64,000 bases of DNA from Rufibacter sp. LB8 (GCF_014876185.1 NZ_JADALJ010000001.1:558001-622000), one strand, 5' to 3'. Counted from the stretch's first letter, positions 23,864 to 34,023 are shown. The notes: generated by a model from the letters alone, not told the origin. Numbers and translations: made by a program.

Positions 23864-26296
23864 CTAAACACCTACCGGCTTTGAATGCAAACTCAATACC
23901 TTAAAAGTAGAAGGCACGGTCACCACAATCATGCTGAAATCTGGGGAAGCTTCCCAGGCGGTTTCCTGGTGGTCTACCAGCACAGAGGCCGTGAGGGCGG
24001 GCAGGCCGTGAATAACGACGCGGTAAGAACCATAATTATCCAGGCCGTTGCCTTCCTTGGATTGGGCCAAGGAGAAAGTAGTAGGAGTGGTGGCCGTCTG
24101 GAACGTTTTGATCAGAAAATTGCCTTCGGTGTAGCCGTAGCCTTCGCCGCCGTCTTCATACAGGGTGCTGGTATAGGGCTGGGCACTGTAGTACACGTGC
24201 AAAGTCACTTCGGTAATCTCCAACTCGCCTACATATTGCTGCACGGGGTACAATGGCAGCACGGCGCCAGCCCGCACAAACACCGGAATGCGGTCCAGCG
24301 GGGCCTCGGCCCATACTTCGGCTTTGCCGGTTACCCGTTCACTGGTCCAAAAGTTGTACCATTCGCCTTGTGGCAAGTACAGAATGCGGCCGTCTACGCC
24401 CGGTTGGGTGATGGGGCAGACCAAGAGGTGGTCGCCGACGCCAAATTCCGCCATGCGGTTGTAACACTCGGGGTCAAACTGATCCAGCAGCGCCAGCGGC
24501 CGTAGCATGGGCGTGCCTTGCGTGGTGTATTGCCAGAAAGTGGTGTAGAGGTAAGGCAGCAGTTTGTAGCGCAACTCAATGAACTTGCGGGCCAGCGTGG
24601 TGAACGGTTCGCCAAACGACCAAGGCTCCTGGTCGCCGTGATCCCCGGAGGAGTGCGTGCGGCAAAACGGATGGAAGATGCCCAACTGCAGCCACCTGAT
24701 GTATAACTCACCGTCTGGGGTCTCAATAAACCCGCCAATGTCTGAGCCCACAAAAGAAATCCCCGAAATACTCAGGCGCTGGCACTGGATGTTCGCCAAC
24801 CACAGATGGTCCCAAGAGGCAATGTTGTCGCCGGTCCAGGCAGAGGCATAGCGCTGCACGCCCGCGTACCCCGAACGCGTGATGGTGAAAGGCCGGTCTG
24901 GGTAAGAGAACTGCTTTACGCCTTCATAGGTGGCGCGGGCCATCTGCATGCCGTAGATGTTGTGGGCCTTGCGGTGGCTGCCCGGCTCGCCGTCATAATG
25001 GTGCCGTATGTCATTGGGGAAGGTGCCAATCTCAAACACTGCCGGTTCGTTCATGTCATTCCAGACGCCTTTCACGCCAATGTCGGCAATTAGTCCCTGA
25101 AACAGGCCAGACCACCAGGTACGCACATCGTCACGGGTGAAATCTGGGAAATGGCAGAGGCCCGGCCACACGGTACCTTTGTACAGCGGGCCATCGGCGC
25201 GGCGGCAGAAGAAATCGTTTTCCACGCCTTGCTGATACACCTCATAGTCGGGGTCAATCTTAATGCCGGGATCAATGATCACCACCGTTTTAAAGCCGTC
25301 TTCCTTGAGTTCCCGCACCATGCGCGCAGGCTCCGGAAAATGATTCTGGCTCCAGGTAAAGCACCGGAAACCTTCCATGTAATCAATGTCCAGGTACAGC
25401 GCGTCACAGGGAATTTTACGTTCCCGGAAACCGGCAGCCAGGTTTTTTACCACCGACTCTGGGTAATAACTCCATTTGCATTGGTGGTAGCCCAGGGCCC
25501 AGAGGGGCGGCAACTCGGGTGTGCCCGTCAAAAGCGTGTAGCGTTCCACTACCTGCGTGAGGGTAGGGCCGTAGATGAAATAATAGTCCATGCTGCCGCC
25601 CTGGGCCCAGAAACTCATGACCTCGTCCCGCTCTTTCCCGAAGTCAAAAAATGACCGGAACGTGTTGTCAAAGAAAATACCGTAGGCGTTGCGCTGGTGC
25701 AGGCCCAGAAAGAAATTAATGTTTTTGTAGAGCGGGTCAGAGCCTTTGGTGTAGCCATAGGTGTCGGCGCCCCAGTTCTCAAAGCGCTGGCTGCGAAGGT
25801 TCATATTGGCAGCTTTGTCGCCCAGGCCGTAGTAGCACTCGCGCGGTTGGGCGCGTTTGCTCATTTTTACAATCTCGCCGCCGTAGTCTTTGTGGTCTTC
25901 CCAGTGAAAGCCTTTCTCGTCTTCATTGAGCAGGTTACCGGACTTGTCCAGAATTCTGGTGATGAGGCCTTTCATGGAGACCGTGCAGATCAGTTCCTTG
26001 GTGGTGAGCCGGTAGTGGTCTGCCAGGGTTTTTACCTTGAATTTTACCGGGTCTTTGGAGCGTTGCCCATCTACGGCATAGGAAAAATCTCTACCAAAAG
26101 TGCCGTCTGGCGCAAACCTAAACCGGAGCACTGTGGGGGAGACCGCCTCTACCCGCAGGGCCACGCGGTTGTCACAGATAAACGTAACGTAGTTGTTTTC
26201 AGGCAGCAACTGGGTCACCGTTCCCGCGAAAAACTCCTCGCGTTGTTGGCCCAGGTCATTGATCATGTAATTGGTGTCCAGAATAGAATTATCCAT
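23864..26296 (-). CDS. glycoside hydrolase family 31 alpha-glucosidase
   Basis: 810 residues, no signal peptide, so probably cytosolic. The N-terminal beta-sandwich is at about 20-250. The catalytic barrel has the family signature GVWNDMNEP with nucleophile Asp414 and the acid/base region SAWTGDNIASWDHL, followed by C-terminal beta domains (DGRILYLPQGEWYNFWT). GH31 enzymes release glucose from the non-reducing end of alpha-glucans or related sugars. Divergent from the GT4 gene, across a 223-bp intergenic region. Confidence 0.92.
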   Translation of the reverse strand: MDNSILDTNYMINDLGQQREEFFAGTVTQLLPENNYVTFICDNRVALRVEAVSPTVLRFRFAPDGTFGRDFSYAVDGQRSKDPVKFKVKTLADHYRLTTKELICTVSMKGLITRILDKSGNLLNEDEKGFHWEDHKDYGGEIVKMSKRAQPRECYYGLGDKAANMNLRSQRFENWGADTYGYTKGSDPLYKNINFFLGLHQRNAYGIFFDNTFRSFFDFGKERDEVMSFWAQGGSMDYYFIYGPTLTQVVERYTLLTGTPELPPLWALGYHQCKWSYYPESVVKNLAAGFRERKIPCDALYLDIDYMEGFRCFTWSQNHFPEPARMVRELKEDGFKTVVIIDPGIKIDPDYEVYQQGVENDFFCRRADGPLYKGTVWPGLCHFPDFTRDDVRTWWSGLFQGLIADIGVKGVWNDMNEPAVFEIGTFPNDIRHHYDGEPGSHRKAHNIYGMQMARATYEGVKQFSYPDRPFTITRSGYAGVQRYASAWTGDNIASWDHLWLANIQCQRLSISGISFVGSDIGGFIETPDGELYIRWLQLGIFHPFCRTHSSGDHGDQEPWSFGEPFTTLARKFIELRYKLLPYLYTTFWQYTTQGTPMLRPLALLDQFDPECYNRMAEFGVGDHLLVCPITQPGVDGRILYLPQGEWYNFWTSERVTGKAEVWAEAPLDRIPVFVRAGAVLPLYPVQQYVGELEITEVTLHVYYSAQPYTSTLYEDGGEGYGYTEGNFLIKTFQTATTPTTFSLAQSKEGNGLDNYGSYRVVIHGLPALTASVLVDHQETAWEASPDFSMIVVTVPSTFKVLSLHSKPVGV

Positions 26297-26519
26297 GTAA
26301 AAGGAACAGGTTGGCGGTGGTTTGGTTTAGGCCTGAGACTAGGTATTTAAGCAAAAAGGCGGGCGCATAAATACGGAAAATACAGCCCTGTATACTTGTT
26401 ATTGACAAAGTAGCAAAAAAATAAATAGATATACTTAGACTATCTTCGCGGGGCATGCCCCTATATTTAATATATTCGCGCTTGCTTTGCCCGGCAAGAA
26501 AGTTGAATTGAAGTAAAAA

Positions 26520-27866
26520 ATGAAGAAACTGCGTGTACTAATGTTAGGCTGGGAAGACCAGCCGGTTCTGAACGGAGGAGTGGGAAAAGCCTGCTTTCAT
26601 TTAGCGGAGGCGTTGGCCACGGAAGTAGACCTGACCATGATTGTGCCCCAGGCCAATGAGCAGGCCCTACAGCACCAGGCCCAGGTGTTGGGTCTTTCTG
26701 ACATGGACCTGGCCACCATTTCCCAGGCGCCCGTTGAGAAATCATTAGAACGGTTTGGCACCATGCACCGCGTGCCGGCCAACCTTTTCCCCTATGATGA
26801 ACCGTACCAGCCACTATCAACCCAGCCAGCCGAAGAAGATTCTATCCTATACGCCAATACCCCAGACAGTAATTCGGCAAAGGCGCAGCCACAGATAGAA
26901 CAGCAGCAGGAGCGCCCCGCCGGTCAGCCGGAGATCACCTACGCTGCCGGTCCCAAAGGCACCCTCAATTTTGAAGTGATTCAGTTTGCCCGCTTTGCCG
27001 CGCGCCTGGCTTCCCATAAAGAATTTGACATTGTCTATGCCCATGACTGGATGACCTTTCTGGCGGGCATGGAAATAAAGAACCAGCGCAAAGTACCCTT
27101 GGTGCTGCACGTTCATAGCCTATCCTTTGACCGCCAGATTGGGCACCCCTGGGGCTGGATTTATGAACTGGAGGTAAAAGCCCTGGAACAGGCAGATTTG
27201 ATTTTGGCCGTGAGCGAGAGAACCGCGCAAATGATGGTGCGGCGCTATGGCGTGCCCGCCAGCAAGATCAAAGTGGTGTACAACGGAATCTCTGAAACCC
27301 CCGCCCAGACACCTATTGCCCAGCCTAAAAAACAAGTCACTTTCCTGGGAAGATTGGTGGCCCAAAAAGGAACCCTTCAATTCTTGAAAGTAGCCAGACA
27401 GGTGCTGGAAATGGACCCGGATGTGACCTTTGTGGTGGCCGGCCATGGCCCACAGCTGGAAGAAGCCAAAAAGCAGGTGCAGAAGTTAGGCATTGAGGAA
27501 GCCGTGACCTTTACTGGTTTCCTAGATGCGGAAGCGTCTGGAGCCTTACTGCGTACGTCTGGCGTGTTCTGTCTGCCCGCGGTGTCTGAGCCATTTGGGT
27601 TGGCCGCGCTGGAGGCCACGCAGGCCGGGTTGCCGGTGGTGCTCACCAACCAGACCGGCGCCGGCGAGGTATTGCCCCAGGCCCGCGTCTCTGACCCCCA
27701 TGACACCCTTGGCCTGGCCAACCATATTCTGCAGTTGCTCCATGACAGCGCCCTTCGCGAAAAAACAGTTGAAGCCAACCAGCAAGCCTTGAAAGAACTT
27801 ACCTGGACCGCCACCGCCGACCAAGTGTATGAAGCCCTCTCTTCGGCTTTGAGTCAAGATAAGTAA
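26520..27866 (+). CDS. GT4-type glycosyltransferase of the alpha-glucan block
   Basis: 448 residues, GT-B fold. The N-terminal GGVGKACFHLAEAL loop and HDWMTFLAGM segment resemble starch/glycogen synthase-like and trehalose-type GT4 enzymes. C-terminal domain: VTFLGRLVAQKGTLQFLKV, and the donor-binding double-Glu motif VSEPFGLAALEATQAGLPVV (Glu-x7-Glu). About 60 residues (100-155) form a Gln/Pro-rich insertion absent from the family core. Probable role: alpha-glucan or maltose-phosphate-type synthesis; the acceptor is not predictable. Ends in a strong terminator, convergent with glgB. Confidence 0.8.
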   Translation: MKKLRVLMLGWEDQPVLNGGVGKACFHLAEALATEVDLTMIVPQANEQALQHQAQVLGLSDMDLATISQAPVEKSLERFGTMHRVPANLFPYDEPYQPLSTQPAEEDSILYANTPDSNSAKAQPQIEQQQERPAGQPEITYAAGPKGTLNFEVIQFARFAARLASHKEFDIVYAHDWMTFLAGMEIKNQRKVPLVLHVHSLSFDRQIGHPWGWIYELEVKALEQADLILAVSERTAQMMVRRYGVPASKIKVVYNGISETPAQTPIAQPKKQVTFLGRLVAQKGTLQFLKVARQVLEMDPDVTFVVAGHGPQLEEAKKQVQKLGIEEAVTFTGFLDAEASGALLRTSGVFCLPAVSEPFGLAALEATQAGLPVVLTNQTGAGEVLPQARVSDPHDTLGLANHILQLLHDSALREKTVEANQQALKELTWTATADQVYEALSSALSQDK

Positions 27867-27891
27867 TACTAAGAACGTAAGTTGAATTTCA

Positions 27892-27938
27892 AAAAAAAAG
27901 AGAGGCTTGCCGTGGAAACAGGCAAGCCTCTCTTTTTT
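27892..27938 (+). terminator. strong bidirectional terminator
   Basis: AAAAAGAGAGGCTTGCC pairs perfectly with GGCAAGCCTCTCTTTTT around a 9-base loop. It lies between the convergent GT4 and glgB genes. Confidence 0.93.
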
Positions 27939-27962
27939 ATAGGTAACTCCAGTGAAGATTTT

Positions 27963-28002
27963 CCGTTTTCGGCCTCATTTCCAGAAATGAGCCCGAAAAC
28001 GG
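27963..28002. repeat. P40 palindrome copy
   Basis: Left arm GGCCTC, right arm GAGCCC (one mismatch), centre CCAG. Five bases beyond the glgB stop. Confidence 0.9.
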
Positions 28003-28007
28003 GAATT

Positions 28008-30029
28008 CTATTCTATTCGGCGCATGACCAGGGCGGTGCGGTTGGGTAAATAGACGCTCAGCCGTGGGCCATATTCTGTGGGCAAAGAGAAATACGTGAG
28101 GGAAGTGTCCACCCTGTCATGCCCACCAGTTTCCGGGGTATCAGACGAAAGTAGGATGTGGTAGCTACCCGCCTCGCGCACCGGGAACCGGTAATCTGGC
28201 ACCGAGTGGCTGGTGTGGAAGTTGAAAAGGAAAATCAAATCGCCACGCTCAAAGATCAGCACCTTATTGAAGTTGTCCTGGTGCAGTTTGTGCGCATTGC
28301 CATGCCCCAGCAAGTGGTACGTCTGGGCCAGGTGCAGCATCTCTTTTTCAAACTGCCACATGTGCCGGTACCGCAGATCTGGGTTGTCTACCAGTGACCA
28401 CTGACGGCGGGCATATTGGTGGCTCCAGTTGTTTCCTTCCCTTGGGAAATCCACCCATTCCGGGTGACCGAACTCATTGCCCATGAACGTCAGGAAAGCC
28501 TCGCCGCCCAAAGCCAGGGTAATTAACCTGATCATTTTGTGCAGGGCCACGCCCCGGTCAATGACAGGGTGCTGGTCCACGGTGCGCATGTGGGTGTACA
28601 TTTCCTTGTCCATGAGCCAGAAGGCCAGCGTTTTGTCGCCTACCAGAGATTGGTCATGAGATTCTGCGTAAGCCACGGTTTTTTCCTGAGCCCGTCGGTT
28701 GGTGAGTTCGTGCCAGATTTCGTCCAGGTTCCAGTCTTCGTCTTTCTTGTGCTTGAGTGTTTTGATCCAGTAATCTGGAATGCCCATGCCCAGGCGGAAA
28801 TCAAAACCTATGCCGCCTTCCTTCACCGGACGACAAAGGCCGGGCATGCCACTCATGTCCTCGGCAATAAGCAGGGAACCGGGTTTGAGTTTATGGCTGA
28901 GCTCGGTGGCCAACTGCAAGTACAAAATGGCGTCTTCATCCACCCAAGAGTCAAAATAACGGCTGTAGTTGTCAAATGCCACTCCTTCGCCGTGGTGGTG
29001 GTAGAGCATAGACGTGACCCCGTCAAACCGGAAGCCGTCTATATGGAATTCCTCCAGCCAATAGCGCACGTTGGAAAGCAAAAACCGCCGCACCTCGGGC
29101 ACGCCATAGTTGAAAAGTTTGGAATCCCAGCCAGGGTGGTGCCCGCGTTTGCCCTGGTGAAAGTACTGCCCCCCAGAGCCGTCAAAATCAGCTAAGCCTT
29201 CGGCCACGTTCTTCACGGCATGGGCATGAATCAAATCCATGATGACCGCAATGCCCCGCTTATGGGCCTCGTTCACCAAGTATTTCAAATCTTCAGGCGT
29301 GCCAAAGCGAGAGGAAGGCGCGAAGAAATTAGAGACATGGTAGCCAAACGAGCCGTAATACGGATGCTCAGCCAGGGCCATGAGCTGAATGCAGTTGTAT
29401 CCGGTCTCTTCAATGCGCGGCAGAATATGGTCTGCGAACTCTCTGTAGGTGCCCACCCCGTGTTTTTCCTGCGCCATGCCCACGTGGCATTCATAGATGA
29501 GCGGCGCTGTGATGGCGGTGGGTTTAAAGGCTTTGTCGGTCCATTTGAAATTTTTCTCCGGTTGCCAGACCTGGCCGGCGTAATCATAGGTCTCCGGGTC
29601 TTGCACCGCCCTGAACGTGAATGGCGAAACCCGGTCCAGGGCCTTGCCGTCTGCGCCCACCACATGCACTTTGTAACGTTGGCCGTGTTCTATGGTACAT
29701 TCTGCTGCGGGGATAAAGATTTCCCAGAGTCCGTTTTCCTGCTTTTGCAAAGGGTGCCGCTGCCGGTCCCAGTGATTGAAATCCCCAATCAGGTAAAGCG
29801 CCAGGGCGGCAGGGGCCCACTCCCGGTAGCGCCAGCCCTGGTTTTCTTTTTCATAGTGAAGCCCCATCTCCTGGTGCCAGTTGGCATAGGCTGGCAAAGA
29901 AGTGTTTTCGTCTTTCAACGAGGCCAGGGCGGAAGTAAAACGGGAGAGCCGTTGTTCCAGCTGCGGGGAAAAGGGCTGGAGCCAGGAATCTGACGTGACG
30001 AGGGGTAATACAGGTTTAACCTTGGGCAT
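28008..30029 (-). CDS. glgB: 1,4-alpha-glucan branching enzyme, eukaryotic type (GH13_8)
   Basis: 673 residues. CBM48 at about 65-150 (YLIGDFNHWDRQRHPL) and a GH13 barrel with nucleophile Asp336 (DGFRFDGVTSM), acid/base Glu390 (LLIAEDMSG) and stabiliser Asp459 (YAESHDQSLVGDK). The runs IHAHAVKNVAEGL, FLLSNVRYWLEE and GVTSMLYHHHG are hallmarks of the animal/plant branching enzymes rather than bacterial GlgB (GH13_9). It introduces alpha-1,6 branches in glycogen, partnering the GT3 synthase upstream. Divergent from the secreted amylase. Confidence 0.93.
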   Translation of the reverse strand: MPKVKPVLPLVTSDSWLQPFSPQLEQRLSRFTSALASLKDENTSLPAYANWHQEMGLHYEKENQGWRYREWAPAALALYLIGDFNHWDRQRHPLQKQENGLWEIFIPAAECTIEHGQRYKVHVVGADGKALDRVSPFTFRAVQDPETYDYAGQVWQPEKNFKWTDKAFKPTAITAPLIYECHVGMAQEKHGVGTYREFADHILPRIEETGYNCIQLMALAEHPYYGSFGYHVSNFFAPSSRFGTPEDLKYLVNEAHKRGIAVIMDLIHAHAVKNVAEGLADFDGSGGQYFHQGKRGHHPGWDSKLFNYGVPEVRRFLLSNVRYWLEEFHIDGFRFDGVTSMLYHHHGEGVAFDNYSRYFDSWVDEDAILYLQLATELSHKLKPGSLLIAEDMSGMPGLCRPVKEGGIGFDFRLGMGIPDYWIKTLKHKKDEDWNLDEIWHELTNRRAQEKTVAYAESHDQSLVGDKTLAFWLMDKEMYTHMRTVDQHPVIDRGVALHKMIRLITLALGGEAFLTFMGNEFGHPEWVDFPREGNNWSHQYARRQWSLVDNPDLRYRHMWQFEKEMLHLAQTYHLLGHGNAHKLHQDNFNKVLIFERGDLIFLFNFHTSHSVPDYRFPVREAGSYHILLSSDTPETGGHDRVDTSLTYFSLPTEYGPRLSVYLPNRTALVMRRIE

Positions 30030-30166
30030 AATGGCGGAGCTTAAGCAACAGGAAAAGGTACAGGTTCACCAGAGAAGGAGCAACTTTTCAAGTGGTTGAT
30101 TCTGAAGTGATGAAATAATATCAAAGCTATTGTGTTAATGGAAGGTTTATTTGATAAATTCGCAAG

Positions 30167-30178
30167 GAAATCGATTTC
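30167..30178. promoter_or_regulatory. candidate LacI-family operator upstream of amylase
   Basis: Perfect palindrome GAAATCGATTTC with the central CG step typical of LacI-family sites, 57 bases before the amylase start. The same palindrome occurs once more in the window, between the LacI gene and susC. The 205-bp gap between glgB and the amylase holds nothing else I recognise. Confidence 0.6.
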
Positions 30179-30234
30179 GTAAAACTTGATTTCTGGTCTT
30201 ACATCATTCCCTCACTTAACGGTCTATCTATAGC

Positions 30235-33057
30235 ATGAAACGTACGAATCTACTTCTTGGCTTGTTGCTGTTGCTGGGCAGCTATATGGCCAAGGCCCAG
30301 GTGGTGACCTGGTCGCCGGCATTTCCTACGGCCAATGAACCCGTCACCATCACCTTTGATGCCACCAAGGGCACGGGCGGTCTGGCCAACGTAACGCATC
30401 CCATTTACGCGCACACGGGCGTATTGACCAACCTGAGCACCTCAGACAATGACTGGAAATACGTGAAAGCCGGCTGGGCCACCAATACCCCACAAGCCAT
30501 GATGGTGGCCCTGGGCAATAACCGGTACCAAATCACGCTCACGCCCAGAACCTTTTACAATGTGCCGGCCAGTGAACAGATCACGGCGCTTATGTTTGTG
30601 TTCCGGAATTCTGATGGATCCAAGGAAGGGAAAGATGTAGGTGGCAAAGACATTAAAGTGTCCCTGTTTAGCAGCGGTAGTTTCAATGCATCCATCACCC
30701 AGCCTGGCGTGGGCATGAACGGCCTGTTTGTGGACCAGAACCAAATCCTCCAGGTGAGAAGTACTTCCTCGGTGCCCGCCAACCTGAAACTCTTTGTCAA
30801 TGGCGTAAAAGTAAGTGAGCAGGCCAATGTCTCTAGTTTAGAAGCCACGGTAACCGCCACCACGCCAGGGGCCAACAAAGTAAAACTGACCGCTGAGCTG
30901 AACAACACCACCGTGGCAGATTCTTTCACGTTTGTGGTACGCGCCCCCATGGCGGTGCAGGCCTTGCCCAACAACGCCAAAGACGGCATTACTTATGTAA
31001 GCGGCACCAGCATTTTACTGAACCTGTTTGCGCCTTACAAGCAGAGCGTGTACGTGGTAGGCGATTTCAACAACTGGCAGGTGGGGGCTACCCCCATGAA
31101 CAAAACTCCAGACGGCAGCCGCTACTGGGTGCAACTCAACAACCTCACGCCCGGCCAGGAATATGCCTACCAGTATGTGGTAGACGAAACCCTGAGAATA
31201 GGGGACCCTTACACCGAGAAAGTGCTGGACCCCAATGAAGACCGTTATATCTCACCGGCTACTTACCCAAACCTCAAAGCGTACCCCACGGGCAAAGCCA
31301 CCGGCATGGTCTCTGTTTTTCAGACAAACCAGGCGGCCTACAACTGGCAGGTGACCAACTTCGCCAAACCCAAGAAAACAGACCTGGTGGTGTATGAACT
31401 GCTGGTGCGCGATTTCATTGAAAAGCATGATTACCAAACCCTCTCTGATACCCTGGATTACCTGAGCCGCCTGGGCGTGAATGCCATTGAGCTTATGCCT
31501 ATCATGGAGTATGAAGGAAACCTGAGCTGGGGCTACAATTCTGTGTATTACTTCGCGCCAGACAAGTACTACGGCTCCAAAGACAAGTTAAAGCAGTTCA
31601 TTGACGAAGCCCACAAGCGCGGCATGGCCGTTATTCTGGACATCGCGCTCAACCATTCCTACGGGCAGTCACCCATGGTGCAATTGTATTACAACAGCGC
31701 CACCGGCAAGACCGCGCCCAACAACCCCTGGTTTAACCCAGATCCAAAGCATGATTTCAACGTGGGCCATGACTTTAACCATGACAGTGATGCCACCAAA
31801 TATTTTGTAGACCGCGTGACCGAATTCTGGCTTCAGGAATACAAAGTAGACGGTTACCGTTTTGACCTTTCCAAAGGATTCACGCAGAAGCAGACGCTGG
31901 GCAACGTGGGTGCCTGGGGGCAGTATGACCAAACGCGCATTGACATTCTGCGGCGCATGGCCAACCATATCAAGAACGTGCAGAACGATGCCTATATCAT
32001 TCTGGAGCACTTCGCGGATAACAATGAAGAAACCGTGTTATCCAGCTACGGCATGATGCTGTGGGGCAACCTGCACACCAATTACAAGCAGGCTATTCTG
32101 GGCTTTACCAACAACTCCAACTTCAATTGGATTTCCTACAAACAACGCGGTTGGGCAGACCCGCACGTGGTGGGCTACATGGAAAGCCATGATGAGGAAA
32201 GACAGATGGTAGAGGCCTTGAACTATGGCAACAGCGCTGGTTCTTACAATGTCAAAAACCTGAACACGGCCCTGCAGCGCATGGAGCTGGCCGCCGCTTT
32301 TTTCTTCACCATTCCGGGGCCTAAAATGATCTGGCAATTTGGCGAAGTGGGCTATGACATTTCTATCAACCAGAACGGGCGCACCGGCAATAAACCCATT
32401 CTATGGGATTACTATACCAACCCCGCGCGCCGAAAGCTCTATGACACTTACGCCAGCCTCATCAAACTGAAAATCAACCAGCCGGTCTTTGAAACCGCTA
32501 ACTACACCCTTGATTTAGGCAGCGATCTCAAGGCCATTCATCTCCAGGATGCCAGCATGAAAGTGGCGGTGCTCGGGAATTTCGGGGTGACGGCGGGCAG
32601 CATTGACCCCAAGTTCCAGAATACCGGTACCTGGTACGAGTACGGCACCGGCCAAACCCTGAGCGTCACCAACTTAAACCAACCCATCACGCTGCAGCCC
32701 GGCGAATACCGCTTGTACACCAGCGTGAAAGTGAATGACAAAGGAGTAGTGACCAGCGTGAAAGAAAACGTGAACAGCTTAACGGAGCAATTGGCGGTCT
32801 ATCCTAACCCAGCAACTGCTGGCGGTGAGGTGCAGGTGAGCTTCCAGCTGAAAGCCGCTTCTGAGGTGAGCATTCAGGTATATGACCAGATTGGGAGATT
32901 GGTGACGCAGACCAACCACGGTAAATTGACTGCCGGTAAGCAACTGCTGGCCCAACCACTCAAAACGCAAGGCGGCGGAAAGCTGGCGCCCGGCCTGTAC
33001 TTCTGCAAAGTGGTGACCGGCACCAATGCCCAAATGGTGCAGGTGGTGGTGATGTAA
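30235..33057 (+). CDS. secreted multidomain alpha-amylase (GH13) with T9SS tail
   Basis: 940 residues. Signal peptide 1-22. An N-terminal beta-sandwich (about 24-145) of the kind seen in starch-binding outer-membrane proteins, a second Ig-like stretch (about 165-240), a CBM48-like module (about 255-340, VYVVGDFNNWQ), then the GH13 barrel with nucleophile Asp544 (DGYRFDLSKG), acid/base Glu591 (IILEHFAD) and Asp653 (MESHDEERQ). The last about 85 residues (LAVYPNPATAGGEVQ ... GLYFCKVVTG) form a type A type IX secretion sorting domain, so it is exported to the surface or medium. It breaks down external alpha-glucan; the operator upstream suggests co-control with the susC locus. Confidence 0.93.
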   Translation: MKRTNLLLGLLLLLGSYMAKAQVVTWSPAFPTANEPVTITFDATKGTGGLANVTHPIYAHTGVLTNLSTSDNDWKYVKAGWATNTPQAMMVALGNNRYQITLTPRTFYNVPASEQITALMFVFRNSDGSKEGKDVGGKDIKVSLFSSGSFNASITQPGVGMNGLFVDQNQILQVRSTSSVPANLKLFVNGVKVSEQANVSSLEATVTATTPGANKVKLTAELNNTTVADSFTFVVRAPMAVQALPNNAKDGITYVSGTSILLNLFAPYKQSVYVVGDFNNWQVGATPMNKTPDGSRYWVQLNNLTPGQEYAYQYVVDETLRIGDPYTEKVLDPNEDRYISPATYPNLKAYPTGKATGMVSVFQTNQAAYNWQVTNFAKPKKTDLVVYELLVRDFIEKHDYQTLSDTLDYLSRLGVNAIELMPIMEYEGNLSWGYNSVYYFAPDKYYGSKDKLKQFIDEAHKRGMAVILDIALNHSYGQSPMVQLYYNSATGKTAPNNPWFNPDPKHDFNVGHDFNHDSDATKYFVDRVTEFWLQEYKVDGYRFDLSKGFTQKQTLGNVGAWGQYDQTRIDILRRMANHIKNVQNDAYIILEHFADNNEETVLSSYGMMLWGNLHTNYKQAILGFTNNSNFNWISYKQRGWADPHVVGYMESHDEERQMVEALNYGNSAGSYNVKNLNTALQRMELAAAFFFTIPGPKMIWQFGEVGYDISINQNGRTGNKPILWDYYTNPARRKLYDTYASLIKLKINQPVFETANYTLDLGSDLKAIHLQDASMKVAVLGNFGVTAGSIDPKFQNTGTWYEYGTGQTLSVTNLNQPITLQPGEYRLYTSVKVNDKGVVTSVKENVNSLTEQLAVYPNPATAGGEVQVSFQLKAASEVSIQVYDQIGRLVTQTNHGKLTAGKQLLAQPLKTQGGGKLAPGLYFCKVVTGTNAQMVQVVVM

Positions 33058-33089
33058 TCTCTATTTATGTAGCATTTGCTTACCAAAAC

Positions 33090-33139
33090 AAATCCCGTTT
33101 TCGGGTTCATTTCCAGAAATGAACCCGAAAACGGGATTT
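33090..33139. repeat. P40 palindrome with 5-bp locus-specific arm extension
   Basis: Core 33095-33134 with matched GGTTC/GAACC variant. The flanks AAATC and GATTT extend the pairing by 5 bases. It follows the amylase stop by 33 bases. Confidence 0.92.
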
Positions 33140-33335
33140 TCCTTTTGACTGCTATTATGGTGCGCTCGGGTTTTGCTATTTTTTCCTTCGTGCTAAACTG
33201 GTTTCATGTTAAACCAAGAAAGTTCTGTCTGCAAAGAAGAGGCGAAAGAGTGATGAAAGGCTTCGCAAAAAAATGTACATCCGCTTGAAATCTCTTTTAA
33301 CTTGCACCCGTTTTTAAGGTTAAAAATCTCAAGCT

Positions 33336-33941
33336 ATGAAAAAATTAGGTTTACTATTGGTGCTGCTCCTGACCGGTGGCATGGCGGCCCAGGCGCAACT
33401 TTTCACCCTCGGCCTCAAAGGTGGCGTGAGTTCCTCCAGCGTTAATGTGAAAAACCCCAAAGGCACGGCCATGGCGTTCAAAGAGGGCGACAACATCACG
33501 GGTTTCCATGCGGGGGCCTTCGCGCGGGTGAGCGTGGCCGGATTTATGGTGCAGCCAGAAGCAGTGTTCTCCACGTCTGGGGGCAAGCTGGAAATGCCTT
33601 CTGGGTCAGGCTCAGCAGGCACGCAAGTGCGGGAAGTGGGCTTCTCCCATCTAGACGTGCCCATTTTGCTGGGCTATAATTTCCTGAGCATTGCGCGGGT
33701 GTATGCCGGCCCGGTGGCCTCTATTTTGATCAACAGTGAATTTGGCGAAGAGAAAGTCAGCAAGTACCTGGATTCCGCCGACTGGGGTTTTCAAGTAGGC
33801 GCCGGCGTGGATATTTCACGGATCACCCTTGATGCGCGCTATGAACGCCTCACCCGCACCTTCTCAGACGGCGGCAACAGCTTTGACATGGCCGGCCAGC
33901 AAGTGATGGTCAGTTTGGGCTATAAATTCATTGGTAAGTAA
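33336..33941 (+). CDS. small outer-membrane beta-barrel protein (PorT/OMP_b-brl type)
   Basis: 201 residues with a signal peptide (KKLGLLLVLLLTGGMAAQAQ). An eight-strand-like pattern follows: FTLGLKGGVSSSS, HAGAFARVSVAGFMVQPEAVFS, VPILLGYNFLSIARVYAGPVAS, WGFQVGAGVDISRITLDARYER, and a last strand QQVMVSLGYKFIGK. This is the common Bacteroidota outer-membrane barrel domain; function unknown. Single gene with its own terminator. Confidence 0.8.
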   Translation: MKKLGLLLVLLLTGGMAAQAQLFTLGLKGGVSSSSVNVKNPKGTAMAFKEGDNITGFHAGAFARVSVAGFMVQPEAVFSTSGGKLEMPSGSGSAGTQVREVGFSHLDVPILLGYNFLSIARVYAGPVASILINSEFGEEKVSKYLDSADWGFQVGAGVDISRITLDARYERLTRTFSDGGNSFDMAGQQVMVSLGYKFIGK

Positions 33942-33979
33942 TTTCTTCAGAAATAATTAATCCCGTTATTATTTCTTTC

Positions 33980-34023
33980 AAAAAAGCGGCAGTCCGTCTA
34001 CCAAAGACCGGCTGCCGCTTTTT
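33980..34023 (+). terminator. intrinsic terminator after barrel gene
   Basis: AAAAAGCGGCAG pairs with CTGCCGCTTTTT, inner GTC/GAC pairing, T-run present. Confidence 0.9.

Noticed and set aside
29220-29993. 257-residue frame on the plus strand
   Set aside because: Antisense to glgB, whose catalytic motifs are complete.
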